The notes below the pieces were generated by a model. That model searched no databases and had not been told where the DNA came from. It worked only from the letters and a program-made list of their open reading frames with translations. From Deefgea piscis (GTDB taxonomy: Bacteria; Pseudomonadota; Gammaproteobacteria; Burkholderiales; Chitinibacteraceae): 64,000 nt of DNA. Every line of letters begins with the position of its first letter. The first letter of the stretch is position 1. Positions 17,217 through 25,030 of this stretch are shown in pieces. A program made the translations under genes and the position numbers. The DNA is taken from NCBI RefSeq assembly GCF_019665785.1, contig NZ_CP081149.1, forward strand, positions 3,286,001 through 3,350,000. The letters run 5' to 3'.

Positions 17217-18002
17217 ATGATCCGGACATTCATTTTTATCATTGCTAGCCTTTTTGCCTTTAATGCCAGCGCGGCCACGCAAAAAAAGCCGTCACAATTT
17301 AGCCCGAACATAATTAAAATAACCCCAGAAACCACTACTCTATCTTCCGTTGATCGCAAAGGTAATGATCCAGCGTGTATTCATGCAGCGGGAGATGTGC
17401 TATCGGTGCTTCAAATTCCGGTAAAAGGGCAATATGAGAAAACTAGTGACTTCGAGCTGCGATTACAAAAAGACAATGAAGAGCTATCAAAAATGAAGTT
17501 GTGCGGGAATCTATCTCTTAGTGACACCTTCGCAATTAAAATCCCCGCAATTAAAACCTATAATGCAGATACTGAAAAACTAACTGTATCAATTAAATTT
17601 GATACAGCTAGAGATACCGGCTGTGGTGTCTTTGTTGGTGCAGGCCATGTCGAAAAGAAGGGCAAAAGCTATATGGGGCAAAATGGTTTTGGCGTAAAGA
17701 AATTAATATCTACATATACAGTCAAAGAGCGAATAATTGCTGACGATTATTCCTACAAACGTACCTGTCCAATCTCTGATGTCCAGCTATCTAGAACCCC
17801 CAGCGAAGCAAAAAAAGGGCAGCGTATTGCTGCTTTATATTTTGGCAAGCTGATTAAGCCTTACTCTACTTCAATTGATTACGAAGACACCCCAACTATG
17901 GACAATCCACAGCATGTGTTTTGGACAACGACTCATACTAAGGTAGAGTGGGTTGATTATGTATATTTTGATGAAACTACTGGAGAGGTATTAACTCAAT
18001 AA
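17217..18002 (+). CDS. Exported protein of unknown function (likely moron)
   Basis: 261 aa starting at the ATG at 17217, with TTTGGAG seven bases upstream. The N-terminus MIRTFIFIIASLFAFNASA is a clear Sec signal peptide with cleavage after ASA. The mature part is mostly beta-strand-like with four cysteines (DPACIHA, MKLCGN, DTGCGV, KRTCPI) that could form disulfides in the periplasm. Terminators on both sides and lower GC than the head genes mark it as an independently expressed accessory gene. It may be expressed in the lysogen; this is inferred. Confidence 0.75.
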   Translation: MIRTFIFIIASLFAFNASAATQKKPSQFSPNIIKITPETTTLSSVDRKGNDPACIHAAGDVLSVLQIPVKGQYEKTSDFELRLQKDNEELSKMKLCGNLSLSDTFAIKIPAIKTYNADTEKLTVSIKFDTARDTGCGVFVGAGHVEKKGKSYMGQNGFGVKKLISTYTVKERIIADDYSYKRTCPISDVQLSRTPSEAKKGQRIAALYFGKLIKPYSTSIDYEDTPTMDNPQHVFWTTTHTKVEWVDYVYFDETTGEVLTQ

Positions 18003-18008
18003 AATTAT

Positions 18009-18032
18009 AACCCGCTTCTAGCGGGTTTATTT
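18009..18032. terminator. Terminator shared by convergent genes
   Basis: AACCCGCT / AGCGGGTT with a TCT loop, followed by TATTTTT. Confidence 0.75.
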
Positions 18033-18425
18033 TTAACCACCATCATTGCAAAATAGAGAAACCAATTGTTGGTTTTTTTCTCTAATCACATTGGCTAACT
18101 CAATTAATTCTTTGCAACTGCAATCGCTAGTTGTTGCATTTCTGGTAGCTGCACTAACCTCTGGAATCGTATATTCATGGGTTAAAGTTGGTTTGGCACC
18201 CAATACCCGCAACTCTTCTGCCACTTTTTTCTGACTTCGCAAAATCACATAGAGCCGCAAAATCAAATCCACATGGCTTTCAACTGGCGTGCTTAAGTGC
18301 GCCAGCACCTTATCGTGCAATGCCAATTGATCGATATGAAAATCACGATATTTAATGTGGTGAGATACGGCAGTGTCGAACTTCTTAAATTCGTATTTAT
18401 TCGCATCAAACTGCTGAATTAGCAC
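18033..18425 (-). CDS. Hypothetical protein downstream of Arc-like repressor, 130 aa
   Basis: Second gene of a leftward two-gene operon; its start overlaps the last base of the Arc-like gene. Helical, with a middle segment LILRLYVILRSQKKVAEELRVLG that resembles the HTH-bearing tails of small regulatory proteins, and a C-terminal CSCKELIELANVIREKNQQ helix. The family is not recognised. Its place suggests a co-repressor or lysogeny accessory. Confidence 0.6.
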   Translation of the reverse strand: MLIQQFDANKYEFKKFDTAVSHHIKYRDFHIDQLALHDKVLAHLSTPVESHVDLILRLYVILRSQKKVAEELRVLGAKPTLTHEYTIPEVSAATRNATTSDCSCKELIELANVIREKNQQLVSLFCNDGG

Positions 18426-18655
18426 TATTTTTTCTCATTTAGCGTATTGATCTCTACACGAACTACATCACGGACAGCATCAATAATTTGGGATAAATCC
18501 AAATTAGAAACCTTTGCTTCAGAATTAAATGTGCTCTGCAGGCGCGCGACGATTTCTGCATTCATGCTGCGATTATTTGCTTTGGCAGCGACTTCGATAT
18601 CTTCTCGTAGCTCGGCTGGAACACGTAATTTAAATTGGGGGTCTTCTCGGGTCAT
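18425..18655 (-). CDS. Arc/Mnt-family ribbon-helix-helix repressor
   Basis: 76 aa. The start is the ATG at 18655 (MTREDPQFKLRVPAELRE), matching the usual Arc start with the DNA-contacting strand FKLRVP followed by two helices (AELREDIEVAAKANNRSMNAEIVARLQS). The longer form from a GTG at 18673 lacks a site and adds no homology. The predicted promoter (-10 CATTAT at 18662-18667) would place the transcript start at the ATG itself, so the mRNA may be leaderless. It probably binds the CCAC-N-GTGG sites just upstream and represses the divergent gene. Confidence 0.85.
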   Translation of the reverse strand: MTREDPQFKLRVPAELREDIEVAAKANNRSMNAEIVARLQSTFNSEAKVSNLDLSQIIDAVRDVVRVEINTLNEKK

Positions 18656-18661
18656 GTCGCA

Positions 18662-18732
18662 ATAATGCACCACAGTGGTATTGACAGCAATTCCCCACCG
18701 TGGTCTACTAAACCAATGCCACCACGGTGGGG
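18662..18732. promoter_or_regulatory. Divergent promoters with three CCAC-N-GTGG operators
   Basis: Three copies of a 9-bp palindrome lie at 18670-18678 (CCACAGTGG), 18695-18703 (CCACCGTGG) and 18722-18730 (CCACGGTGG), 25 and 27 bp apart. The last two extend to a perfect 12-bp inverted repeat (18693-18704 / 18721-18732). Rightward promoter: TTGACA 18681-18686, 17-bp spacer, TCTACT 18704-18709. Leftward: TTGCTG 18690-18685, 17-bp spacer, CATTAT 18667-18662 (weak -35). Each spacer holds one operator. Confidence 0.75.
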
Positions 18733-18751
18733 TATTAATTAAGGAGAAGAA

Positions 18752-18934
18752 GTGAAGAATGCACGAACGTTACCGCAATTTAATTTGAGATTAACAGCAG
18801 AGCTAAAAGGTTGGCTGATTGGTGAGGCGGAGAAAAATTGCCGCAGTCTAACTGGTGAAATCAACGCAATTTTAGGAGAGGTAAAGCGACAAAGGGAAAG
18901 TCATGCAAGCCCAACACATCAGGCAAGCCACTGA
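18752..18934 (+). CDS. Second Arc-family ribbon-helix-helix protein
   Basis: 60 aa, GTG start with AAGGAG nine bases upstream. The strand FNLRLTAELKGWL and following helices (IGEAEKNCRSLTGEINAILGEVKRQ) are the Arc/Mnt fold. It is divergent from the other Arc-like gene across a shared operator region, so the two may form a two-protein switch. It is followed by a hairpin that faces leftward. Confidence 0.8.
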   Translation: MKNARTLPQFNLRLTAELKGWLIGEAEKNCRSLTGEINAILGEVKRQRESHASPTHQASH

Positions 18935-18939
18935 AATAG

Positions 18940-18971
18940 AAAAGCCCCAAAGTGCTAGAACACTTTGGGGC
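18940..18971 (-). terminator. Leftward terminator guarding the Arc switch
   Basis: GCCCCAAAGTG / CACTTTGGGGC, 11 bp with a 6-base loop. The T-run is on the minus strand (AAAA at 18940-18943), so it would stop leftward transcripts from entering the Arc region; rightward it has none. Confidence 0.55.
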
Positions 18972-19005
18972 CATATATGAAAACCACATCTCAAAGGAGC
19001 TTCAT

Positions 19006-19599
19006 ATGAAGCCTAATAATAGCACACCTAGTAAATTACAAGCCGTGCCAGATATCGGCATTGTATCTATTTACCATTTTTTACATCAACACCAAGTTCG
19101 CGTTGTTTTACGTGCTGATGGTGAAGTTTGGTTTGTTGCTGCCGATGTTTGCGCTGCGCTGGGTTTGGCCAACCCAACCATGGCTGTTCAACGCCTTGAT
19201 GACGATGAACACGCCCTAAGTACTATTGAGGGCCTTAGCCGCATGGCTGGCGGTAACGAAAAGGTCAATATCATCAGTGAATCTGGTCTGTATTCAATGG
19301 TACTGACGAGTCGGAAAGAGGAGGCCAAAGCCTTCAAACGCTGGATCACCACAGAAGTATTGCCGGGTATTCGCAAGCAAGGGTTTTATTTTGCCGGTGG
19401 TGAGCTCACTCGCGAGCGTTTATCCATGGTGAAACTGGCGCGCCAGCTCACACTAGATGTCGCAAAAAACAAAGACGCGTTTGCCCGAGCTGTACTTTAT
19501 GGCTTGTTGGTAGAAGTGGCGAGCGCTTTAGGTCAGCCGATTCCGAATGAAAAGCAACTGCCAGCACTCCCAGCGGTAAATGAGGTGAACCATGGCTAA
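19006..19599 (+). CDS. BRO-N domain phage regulator / antirepressor-like protein
   Basis: 197 aa from the ATG at 19006, with AAAGGAG upstream. The N-terminal BRO domain is recognisable: VRVVLRADGEVWFVAADVCAALG split over about 28-52, then VNIISESGLYSMVLTSRK and AFKRWITTEVLPGIRKQG (about 95-135). BRO-N proteins bind DNA and in phages often act as antirepressors or Rha-like regulators. The C-terminal part is helical and unassigned. Lying beside the Arc pair, it may counter one of the repressors. It overlaps the next gene by eight bases. Confidence 0.85.
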   Translation: MKPNNSTPSKLQAVPDIGIVSIYHFLHQHQVRVVLRADGEVWFVAADVCAALGLANPTMAVQRLDDDEHALSTIEGLSRMAGGNEKVNIISESGLYSMVLTSRKEEAKAFKRWITTEVLPGIRKQGFYFAGGELTRERLSMVKLARQLTLDVAKNKDAFARAVLYGLLVEVASALGQPIPNEKQLPALPAVNEVNHG

Positions 19600-19768
19600 A
19601 GCATTCAACCCCTTGCGAGAAGCGCGGCGTGCCATGCAAGCGCTAGAAGAAGCAGATCAAATAGCACGGCAGATGAATGTTCAAGCCCCGATTCCCTATT
19701 TATATGCGATCGAGCGAGCCAAATCGCGCTTGGATTATTTGCTACGCCACGCGGAGGATCGGCCATGA
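19592..19768 (+). CDS. Small helical protein, 58 aa
   Basis: Overlaps BRO gene end and the next gene start (ATGA at 19765). Starts MAKAFNPLREARRAMQ and is predicted all-helical with many Ala/Arg/Glu. The family is not recognised. Its GGTGAAC upstream and the double overlap support translation. Confidence 0.55.
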   Translation: MAKAFNPLREARRAMQALEEADQIARQMNVQAPIPYLYAIERAKSRLDYLLRHAEDRP

Positions 19769-19950
19769 TCCCCGCCAGCCTACCACCGGCCCCCATTATT
19801 CCGATTCATATCTTGCTCGACCCGCGTGGGCTAGGGTCGTTTGATGATGATGTTGCCCCGTATCTGGCGCAAGGCTATCGAATTTTTTGCATTGATGCGC
19901 TGCGTGGTCGATACGAAGCGCGCTTGATTCAAACCACAGTCATTCACTAA
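19765..19950 (+). CDS. Small protein, 61 aa
   Basis: Coupled to the gene before it. A Pro/Ile-rich start (MIPASLPPAPIIPIHILLD) is followed by GLGSFDDDVAPYLAQGYRIF. The family is not recognised; the start proline-rich stretch is too polar at its ends for a signal peptide. Confidence 0.5.
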   Translation: MIPASLPPAPIIPIHILLDPRGLGSFDDDVAPYLAQGYRIFCIDALRGRYEARLIQTTVIH

Positions 19951-19961
19951 AAGGCTTAAAA

Positions 19962-20165
19962 ATGGATAAAGACATTCACCCGCTCATTCACAAATTAGAG
20001 CAGCATGGTGCGGCACTACAGGATTTATCTGACCTGCTCAGTTCAGCAGGTGGTATTGATCCAAACGCCAAGCGTACCGTGCATTTACTAGACATCATCG
20101 CGCGAGATCATCGCAATACGGTCACTGAATTAAGCAAGGTGCTGCCGATTAACGAAACGTTGTAG
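19962..20165 (+). CDS. Small protein, 67 aa
   Basis: Begins 11 bases after the previous stop. Helical, starting MDKDIHPLIHKLEQHGAAL; the motif LLDIIARDHRNTVTEL lies near the end. The family is not recognised. It is the last gene of the accessory island before a strong terminator. Confidence 0.55.
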   Translation: MDKDIHPLIHKLEQHGAALQDLSDLLSSAGGIDPNAKRTVHLLDIIARDHRNTVTELSKVLPINETL

Positions 20166-20208
20166 CGTGCCCTTTTTGGAGCCTTTTTTGGCTTGACCAT
20201 TCCCCCTA

Positions 20209-20256
20209 CCCTGTTGTGCAAGCGATGTTGAATCGCTAGTGCGGCGGGGTTTTTTT
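20209..20256 (+). terminator. Long GU-rich hairpin terminator
   Basis: An 18-position stem (20209-20226 with 20232-20249) in which 17 positions pair once G-U is allowed, closed by GTTGA, then seven T. It is strong only in the + strand RNA because the GU pairs become mismatches on the other strand. Confidence 0.8.
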
Positions 20257-20302
20257 ATTTCCTCCCATTTGTCCGCCGCACTCATTTTTTACGAGAGATG
20301 GC

Positions 20303-22864
20303 ATGGGCAAACGCATCATCAAACTTTCCGCATCAAATACACCCACCGGTACAGTGCGCTTCCTGTCCGGCCTCCATGTGAAGCTGGGGGATGGTGAAGG
20401 ACAAAAGCCGACTTGGATCACACTCACCCGCACCGGATCATTCACTGATCCACGCTATGGCCGCTTTGAAATCAGTCGCGACATGCTGTTGGCAATGGTG
20501 AAAAACTTTGATGCCAATACGGTTGGCCAAGATGTGTTTATCGATGTGAACCATGAGCCCAGTAAAGGCGCAGCAGCCAAGGTACAAAAGCTGGCGGTTG
20601 AAGGTGACCGTTTACGCGCACTGGTAGATTGGTCGCCGTATGGCATCGATGCGGTAAAAAACAAAGGCTACGCCTACCTCTCAGCCGAATACCACGAAAA
20701 CTTTACCGACAACGAAGCGGGCAATCAGCACGGCTGCACCCTACTCGGCGCTGGACTCACCGTGCGTCCGGTGATCAAACGGCTAGACCCGGTCAAGCTT
20801 TCCGAATCTGAAACACCCGTCTTACTCCATCCAGAATTGCAATCCACCTTACTTGCGGAGATTCACGCCATGTGGAAAGAAAAAATTGATGCTTTACGTA
20901 AAAAACTACTCGCTCAAGGTTTGAGTACTGCGGCCGTTGAAACCATTTGCAACGCCGCATTAAAAACACTGACTGAAGCCCATATTGCTGATGAAGCGCA
21001 GGCCACGGTGATTTTGAGCCAACTCGAAAGCGGCGCCATCGCATTGAGCCAGCAGCTGGCTGCAGGCGGCACCCTGCAATTGTCATTGACTGCGCCGGCA
21101 CCTGCGGCATCAACTGTTGATATCGTTGCCGAGGTCGCAAAAGCCCTATCGGCCGCACGAGATGCCGATGCTGCCGCAGTGAAAAAGCTCGCCGAAGATA
21201 AAACCAGCGCTGAAAAAATGCTGGCCGATACCATCAATGCCGCCAGTGGCATCGATGACGCAAGCAAGAAAACGCTGGCTGAACGTGGCAATGCCATGCT
21301 GATGCCCGGCTGGGGCGAAGCGCAAATCAAAACACTGGCGACAATGCTGATTGAAAGTGGCAACCAAACAGCAGTGGCTAAGCAGTTGGCATCGCTCGGT
21401 TATGGTCCAACCGGCTCTTTGCGTATTTCAGTACCCGACGAAGGTGCCAAGCAACTCTCTGGTACTTACCGCGATCATTTAAAGCAGACCGCCACTTATG
21501 GCGCTGGCCAGCTCAAACTAGCAGAAAAAACCACCCCGTTTGTTGAAATGGTCTTGAGTGAATTCGATCGTATCAATGGCGCCGCCATTGCCGCCGAAAT
21601 GAAAATGCTCGCCGGTGGCGAAACCAATATGAGCCGTGGCGCATTGCCGATTGGCTTTCAGCGTGAAGTCATCCGCGAGGCGTTGTCTGATTTAAATATC
21701 TTGCAGCTGATTAATACGTTGACAGATTTTGCCGCGACAGCCACGACGCAAATCCCGTACGAGTATCGCGATGTATCTGGCGTGCTCAATGACGGCATCG
21801 TTTATGAAGGTCAGGGCATCAATTACGCCACGATCAATCAAGCGATGGACACCGCCTATGTTGTACCGATGAAAGTGGCTTACATCATCACCAATGAGAT
21901 GGCGCACTTTAGCCGTGCCAGCGCGATTAATTGGGATGCAATGGCGCGCAATATTGAAGTTTGCGCCCGGGTTATGCGTGAGCTGATCGCCAAGCGCATC
22001 GCCAATGAATTGCAGCGCAGTAGCGACGCCTATAACGCAGTGGCGGTGAGCGCTGAGAATATTGCCTCGCAATTGGATGGCACGACGAAATCAACGATTA
22101 AGTCAGCCGGCTTCCCCATCGTTCGCCCTTTCCAAGCCTTCAACTTGCAAGGTATTGCAGTTGGCTCAGCTGAAAACCCCATCGTCGTAAAATTAAACAA
22201 CATTGCGGTATTGCCGTGGGATGGTTCTGGTTCGCAGCCTGCCGCCACATACTACCGAGTCAATAGCTTCAACATGGGCTATATCCAGTTCGTCAATAAA
22301 GATGGTGCCCCTGTTACTCCGCCGAATACTGGCGTTTGCACCATTGATTACAGCCGCGCCACCAATTTGTTGAAGGTCGATTTGGATGTGCCGGGTGGCT
22401 CAACGTTAGAAAAACAACTGAATAAAGCCCTGCAAGGTGTCGGCGCACAAAAAGCCATGATGTCGGGCCAGCGCTTTATTCAGCCTGATTTTGCGCTAAT
22501 GAGCCCTACCCTCAATGACACGATTAGCAATGCTGAACAGTTCATCAACATGATGGGCCGCAATGGCACCAGCACCGATGGCCAAGGTGATTTGCAATCC
22601 ATCAAAGGCATCCCCGCCTTTGGTACCAATGCGCCGGGCATTGATCTAGGCGATCAACGCATCTTGATGGGTCAACGTGGCCAGCTCACTTACACCGTGG
22701 CGAAACCATTCAGTTTGGGTGAGCCGTTTGAAGTAGTGAATGCGCAAGGCCAAGCGGTCGGTAAAAAGCAAGCGTATGGCGAAGAATACAACGCTATTAA
22801 ATTGCCGACGCCGATTCGCAATCGTTTGACCAGCGTGCTGGTTTATAGCTTTAGCGGCCGCTAA
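20303..22864 (+). CDS. Fused prohead protease and major capsid protein
   Basis: 853 aa. Residues about 1-175 are a Mu gpI-type maturation protease: DVNHEPSKGAAAKV gives the histidine H84 and GYAYLSAEY gives the serine S128. About 175-380 is Ala/Lys-rich and helical, like a scaffold (delta) region. From about 385 the sequence has the features of a major capsid protein (YEYRDVSGVLNDG, AINWDAMARNIEVCARVMRE, long beta-rich C-terminus GRNGTSTDGQGDLQSIKG). Normally these are two genes; here one frame is unbroken. Self-cleavage would then release the mature coat protein. The start at ATG 20303 is likely but not backed by a strong site. Confidence 0.88.
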   Translation: MGKRIIKLSASNTPTGTVRFLSGLHVKLGDGEGQKPTWITLTRTGSFTDPRYGRFEISRDMLLAMVKNFDANTVGQDVFIDVNHEPSKGAAAKVQKLAVEGDRLRALVDWSPYGIDAVKNKGYAYLSAEYHENFTDNEAGNQHGCTLLGAGLTVRPVIKRLDPVKLSESETPVLLHPELQSTLLAEIHAMWKEKIDALRKKLLAQGLSTAAVETICNAALKTLTEAHIADEAQATVILSQLESGAIALSQQLAAGGTLQLSLTAPAPAASTVDIVAEVAKALSAARDADAAAVKKLAEDKTSAEKMLADTINAASGIDDASKKTLAERGNAMLMPGWGEAQIKTLATMLIESGNQTAVAKQLASLGYGPTGSLRISVPDEGAKQLSGTYRDHLKQTATYGAGQLKLAEKTTPFVEMVLSEFDRINGAAIAAEMKMLAGGETNMSRGALPIGFQREVIREALSDLNILQLINTLTDFAATATTQIPYEYRDVSGVLNDGIVYEGQGINYATINQAMDTAYVVPMKVAYIITNEMAHFSRASAINWDAMARNIEVCARVMRELIAKRIANELQRSSDAYNAVAVSAENIASQLDGTTKSTIKSAGFPIVRPFQAFNLQGIAVGSAENPIVVKLNNIAVLPWDGSGSQPAATYYRVNSFNMGYIQFVNKDGAPVTPPNTGVCTIDYSRATNLLKVDLDVPGGSTLEKQLNKALQGVGAQKAMMSGQRFIQPDFALMSPTLNDTISNAEQFINMMGRNGTSTDGQGDLQSIKGIPAFGTNAPGIDLGDQRILMGQRGQLTYTVAKPFSLGEPFEVVNAQGQAVGKKQAYGEEYNAIKLPTPIRNRLTSVLVYSFSGR

Positions 22865-22869
22865 TTCAA

Positions 22870-22887
22870 GGGGCGGGAAACCGCCCC
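22870..22887 (+). other. GNRA-loop hairpin after the capsid gene
   Basis: GGGGCGG / CCGCCCC with a GAAA loop. No T-run follows, so it is more likely to stabilise the capsid mRNA 3' end or attenuate than to terminate fully. Confidence 0.6.
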
Positions 22888-22907
22888 AATCTTACTGTGA
22901 GCGCATC

Positions 22908-23264
22908 ATGCGAATAAAACTAATTCCATTTACCAATGAAACCGAGCGATTTATCACAGTCGGTTTAACCACCATTGCACCGGGGCAAACCCGTGATGTT
23001 GATGAAACCTTGCTGCCTAACTATCAACCAGCCGCAAATCAATCCGAGTCAAACGAAGCGGATCTGGCCTATCCCGCTTTACATGCATTATTGGCGAGCA
23101 ATGTGGAGACCGTGATCAATGCATTGCCTGATTTACCAACCGATGAATTAGAAGCATTGGGCGAGATTGAGCAAATGGGCAAAGCGCGCAAAACGATTTT
23201 AGGCGCAGTGGCTGAATTACTGCTCAACCGTGCTGGCGCCGAACAGCAAGGCGGCGAGGGCTAA
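22908..23264 (+). CDS. Phage head protein, 118 aa, unknown
   Basis: Follows the capsid gene. The N-terminal half is beta-like (RIKLIPFTNETERFITVG), the C-terminal half helical with an Ala/Glu-rich end. Place suggests a head decoration or completion protein. The family is not recognised. Confidence 0.65.
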   Translation: MRIKLIPFTNETERFITVGLTTIAPGQTRDVDETLLPNYQPAANQSESNEADLAYPALHALLASNVETVINALPDLPTDELEALGEIEQMGKARKTILGAVAELLLNRAGAEQQGGEG

Positions 23265-23267
23265 GCC

Positions 23268-23903
23268 ATGACGATGAGCCAAGCCGCCATTATTGCGGAT
23301 GTCAAAGCCAGTCTGAACGACAGTGCCGCTTTATTTAAAGCGGCTAATGATGCTGATTTTATTCGGCACTTAGATGTGGCATTGCAAGACATCGCGGCGA
23401 GCGTGGCCTGCCCACGCTTTGCTAGCGTTGACTTACTGACAGACCAAATTGACGGCTGGCCCGGTGCTTATCCTGCGCCGGCAGATTATTCCCGCTTTGG
23501 CCAAATGATTTGGGGCAAACACAGTTATCAGCCGTGGGATGCCCTTTACCCCGGTCAATTGCCCAGCATCATCAAAGCCGACATCAATGGCATGACAGCG
23601 CTCATGCTATGCCCTGCAGCCAGCCCGCAGCAGATTGCGGTGTGTGGTTCGCAATTTAAATTTAGCTACATCGCCAAACCGGCGGTGGGCGTCGATGCGG
23701 CCAATACCACCCTTCCTGAGCGTCATCGCGGCCTATTGATTTTACGCATGCAAGCTGAAGCGATGCGCGAGCTCACGATGCGCAATATCACTAAACCGAC
23801 CGCCATGCGAGACGGTCTCACAGGCACGCCGCGCAACAGCACACCCGCAGCGCTGTACCAGGCACTGATGGCTGAGTTTCAAGCCAAGGCAGCCACGCTA
23901 TGA
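23268..23903 (+). CDS. Head-tail connector / head completion protein
   Basis: 211 aa. The start is ATG 23268 (MTMSQ) with a second ATG at 23274. The helical beginning (IIADVKASLNDSAALF, then FIRHLDVALQDIAAS) resembles adaptor proteins that dock to the portal. The middle is Pro/aromatic-rich. It overlaps the next gene by ATGA. Assignment rests mainly on gene order between capsid and tail genes. Confidence 0.65.
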   Translation: MTMSQAAIIADVKASLNDSAALFKAANDADFIRHLDVALQDIAASVACPRFASVDLLTDQIDGWPGAYPAPADYSRFGQMIWGKHSYQPWDALYPGQLPSIIKADINGMTALMLCPAASPQQIAVCGSQFKFSYIAKPAVGVDAANTTLPERHRGLLILRMQAEAMRELTMRNITKPTAMRDGLTGTPRNSTPAALYQALMAEFQAKAATL

Positions 23904-24424
23904 GCATGATTTCGATTGAAGTTAGGCATGTCAATTTAGCGGCGCTAAATCCGGATCGGCTACGCGCAGCGCTGCGAGATGGCCTGCAAACCGCTGGTGG
24001 CCTGATCGCGGTAGAAATGAAATCACAGGTGGATGGCCCGTTTGGCCCGCAAAAAAAACGCTATGGCAGCCTGACTTCATTGCTGGTGAATTCAATCCAT
24101 GTGCGGCAGGACGATGAGCACAGCATTACGATCGCACCACGCGTCCACTATGCCGAGTGGGTTGAGAAAGGTCGCAAGCCGGGCAAATTGCCGAGCATGT
24201 GGCATGGCTCCGACTTTATGGAGTGGGTTCGCTTGCGAGTAATGGGCGGCAATATCACTAGTAAAAAACGCCATGCCAGCTACCTCGATGCCGCATGGGG
24301 CATTGGTTTTGCCATCAAGATGCGCGGTATTAAGCCCAATCCCTTTGTGGCTAGAACTGCAGAAAAAACCCGCGAACAAGCCACGACGGCGCTGCGTATC
24401 GCATTGGCCAAGGCCCTGACATGA
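23900..24424 (+). CDS. HK97 gp10-like neck / tail-completion protein
   Basis: 174 aa. The pattern LRDGLQTAGGLIAVEMKSQ, then HYAEWVEKGRKPGKLPS and the ending NPFVARTAEKTREQA is typical of the gp10-like family: an N-terminal helix, a VHYAxWVExG strand, and a PFxxRA-type helix at the end. These proteins join head and tail. It overlaps both neighbours by four bases. Confidence 0.75.
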   Translation: MSMISIEVRHVNLAALNPDRLRAALRDGLQTAGGLIAVEMKSQVDGPFGPQKKRYGSLTSLLVNSIHVRQDDEHSITIAPRVHYAEWVEKGRKPGKLPSMWHGSDFMEWVRLRVMGGNITSKKRHASYLDAAWGIGFAIKMRGIKPNPFVARTAEKTREQATTALRIALAKALT

Positions 24425-24825
24425 CCCCAGCCCGTTTAAATGAAATCAAATCCGCTTTGCAAGCGAGGTTTCCTAGCCGACATGTAGGCCGCAGCTTGCG
24501 CGATTTGTCGGTGATTGGTGATACCGAGTTACGCGCGGGCGTTTATACGCTGCTCTGTCGTAGTGAAGATGGCTTTGCTGATTTTATTGGTGGAGAAGCG
24601 CAATTTGGCACTACGAAGCTGGCGATGGTGGGGCAGATCCGAGTTGATGATGATCTACCTGCAGAAGCTGTAGAAGACGCTGAGCTTGGTATGGCGCAAG
24701 AAATTAAAACCTTTATTCAAAGTAATGCCTTAGCCGGCTTGCTGGAATTAAAAGCCCTACAGCAATCAGGCCAATTAGATGCGCCTTATGGCTGGATCGT
24801 TTTTGAATTGACTTGGAGAGAATAA
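24421..24825 (+). CDS. Tail terminator-like protein
   Basis: 134 aa, coupled to the neck gene. Fold style is mixed alpha/beta: a first helix (RLNEIKSALQARFP), a beta sheet in the middle and a final strand GWIVFELTWRE, as in lambda gpU-like tail terminators that cap the tail tube. Assignment rests on place before the tail tube gene and length. Confidence 0.6.
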   Translation: MTPARLNEIKSALQARFPSRHVGRSLRDLSVIGDTELRAGVYTLLCRSEDGFADFIGGEAQFGTTKLAMVGQIRVDDDLPAEAVEDAELGMAQEIKTFIQSNALAGLLELKALQQSGQLDAPYGWIVFELTWRE

Positions 24826-24829
24826 ATAT

Positions 24830-25030
24830 ATGACAAAAAAAACCGCCCTACTTGCCGCTGAAGCGCCTGAAGCGGCTACCGCAGATCCATTTCATGGGCA
24901 AGGCGGCAGCTATATCGTAAATCCCGACAGCGGCGCGCGTGAATTGGTCAGCCGTACCGACATGGCCACCACTGAAGACCACTCAACTGCGATTGAATCG
25001 AATGAGGTGAAGCATGCCGACGCCATCTAA
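24830..25030 (+). CDS. Small protein upstream of tail tube, 66 aa
   Basis: Overlaps the tail tube gene by 17 bases. Starts MTKKTALLAAEAPEAATADPF, low complexity, then GSYIVNPDSGARELVSRTD. Such short acidic proteins with a (Y/V)xxNPxTGExxLV-type motif are common in front of tail tube genes; function unknown. Confidence 0.6.
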   Translation: MTKKTALLAAEAPEAATADPFHGQGGSYIVNPDSGARELVSRTDMATTEDHSTAIESNEVKHADAI

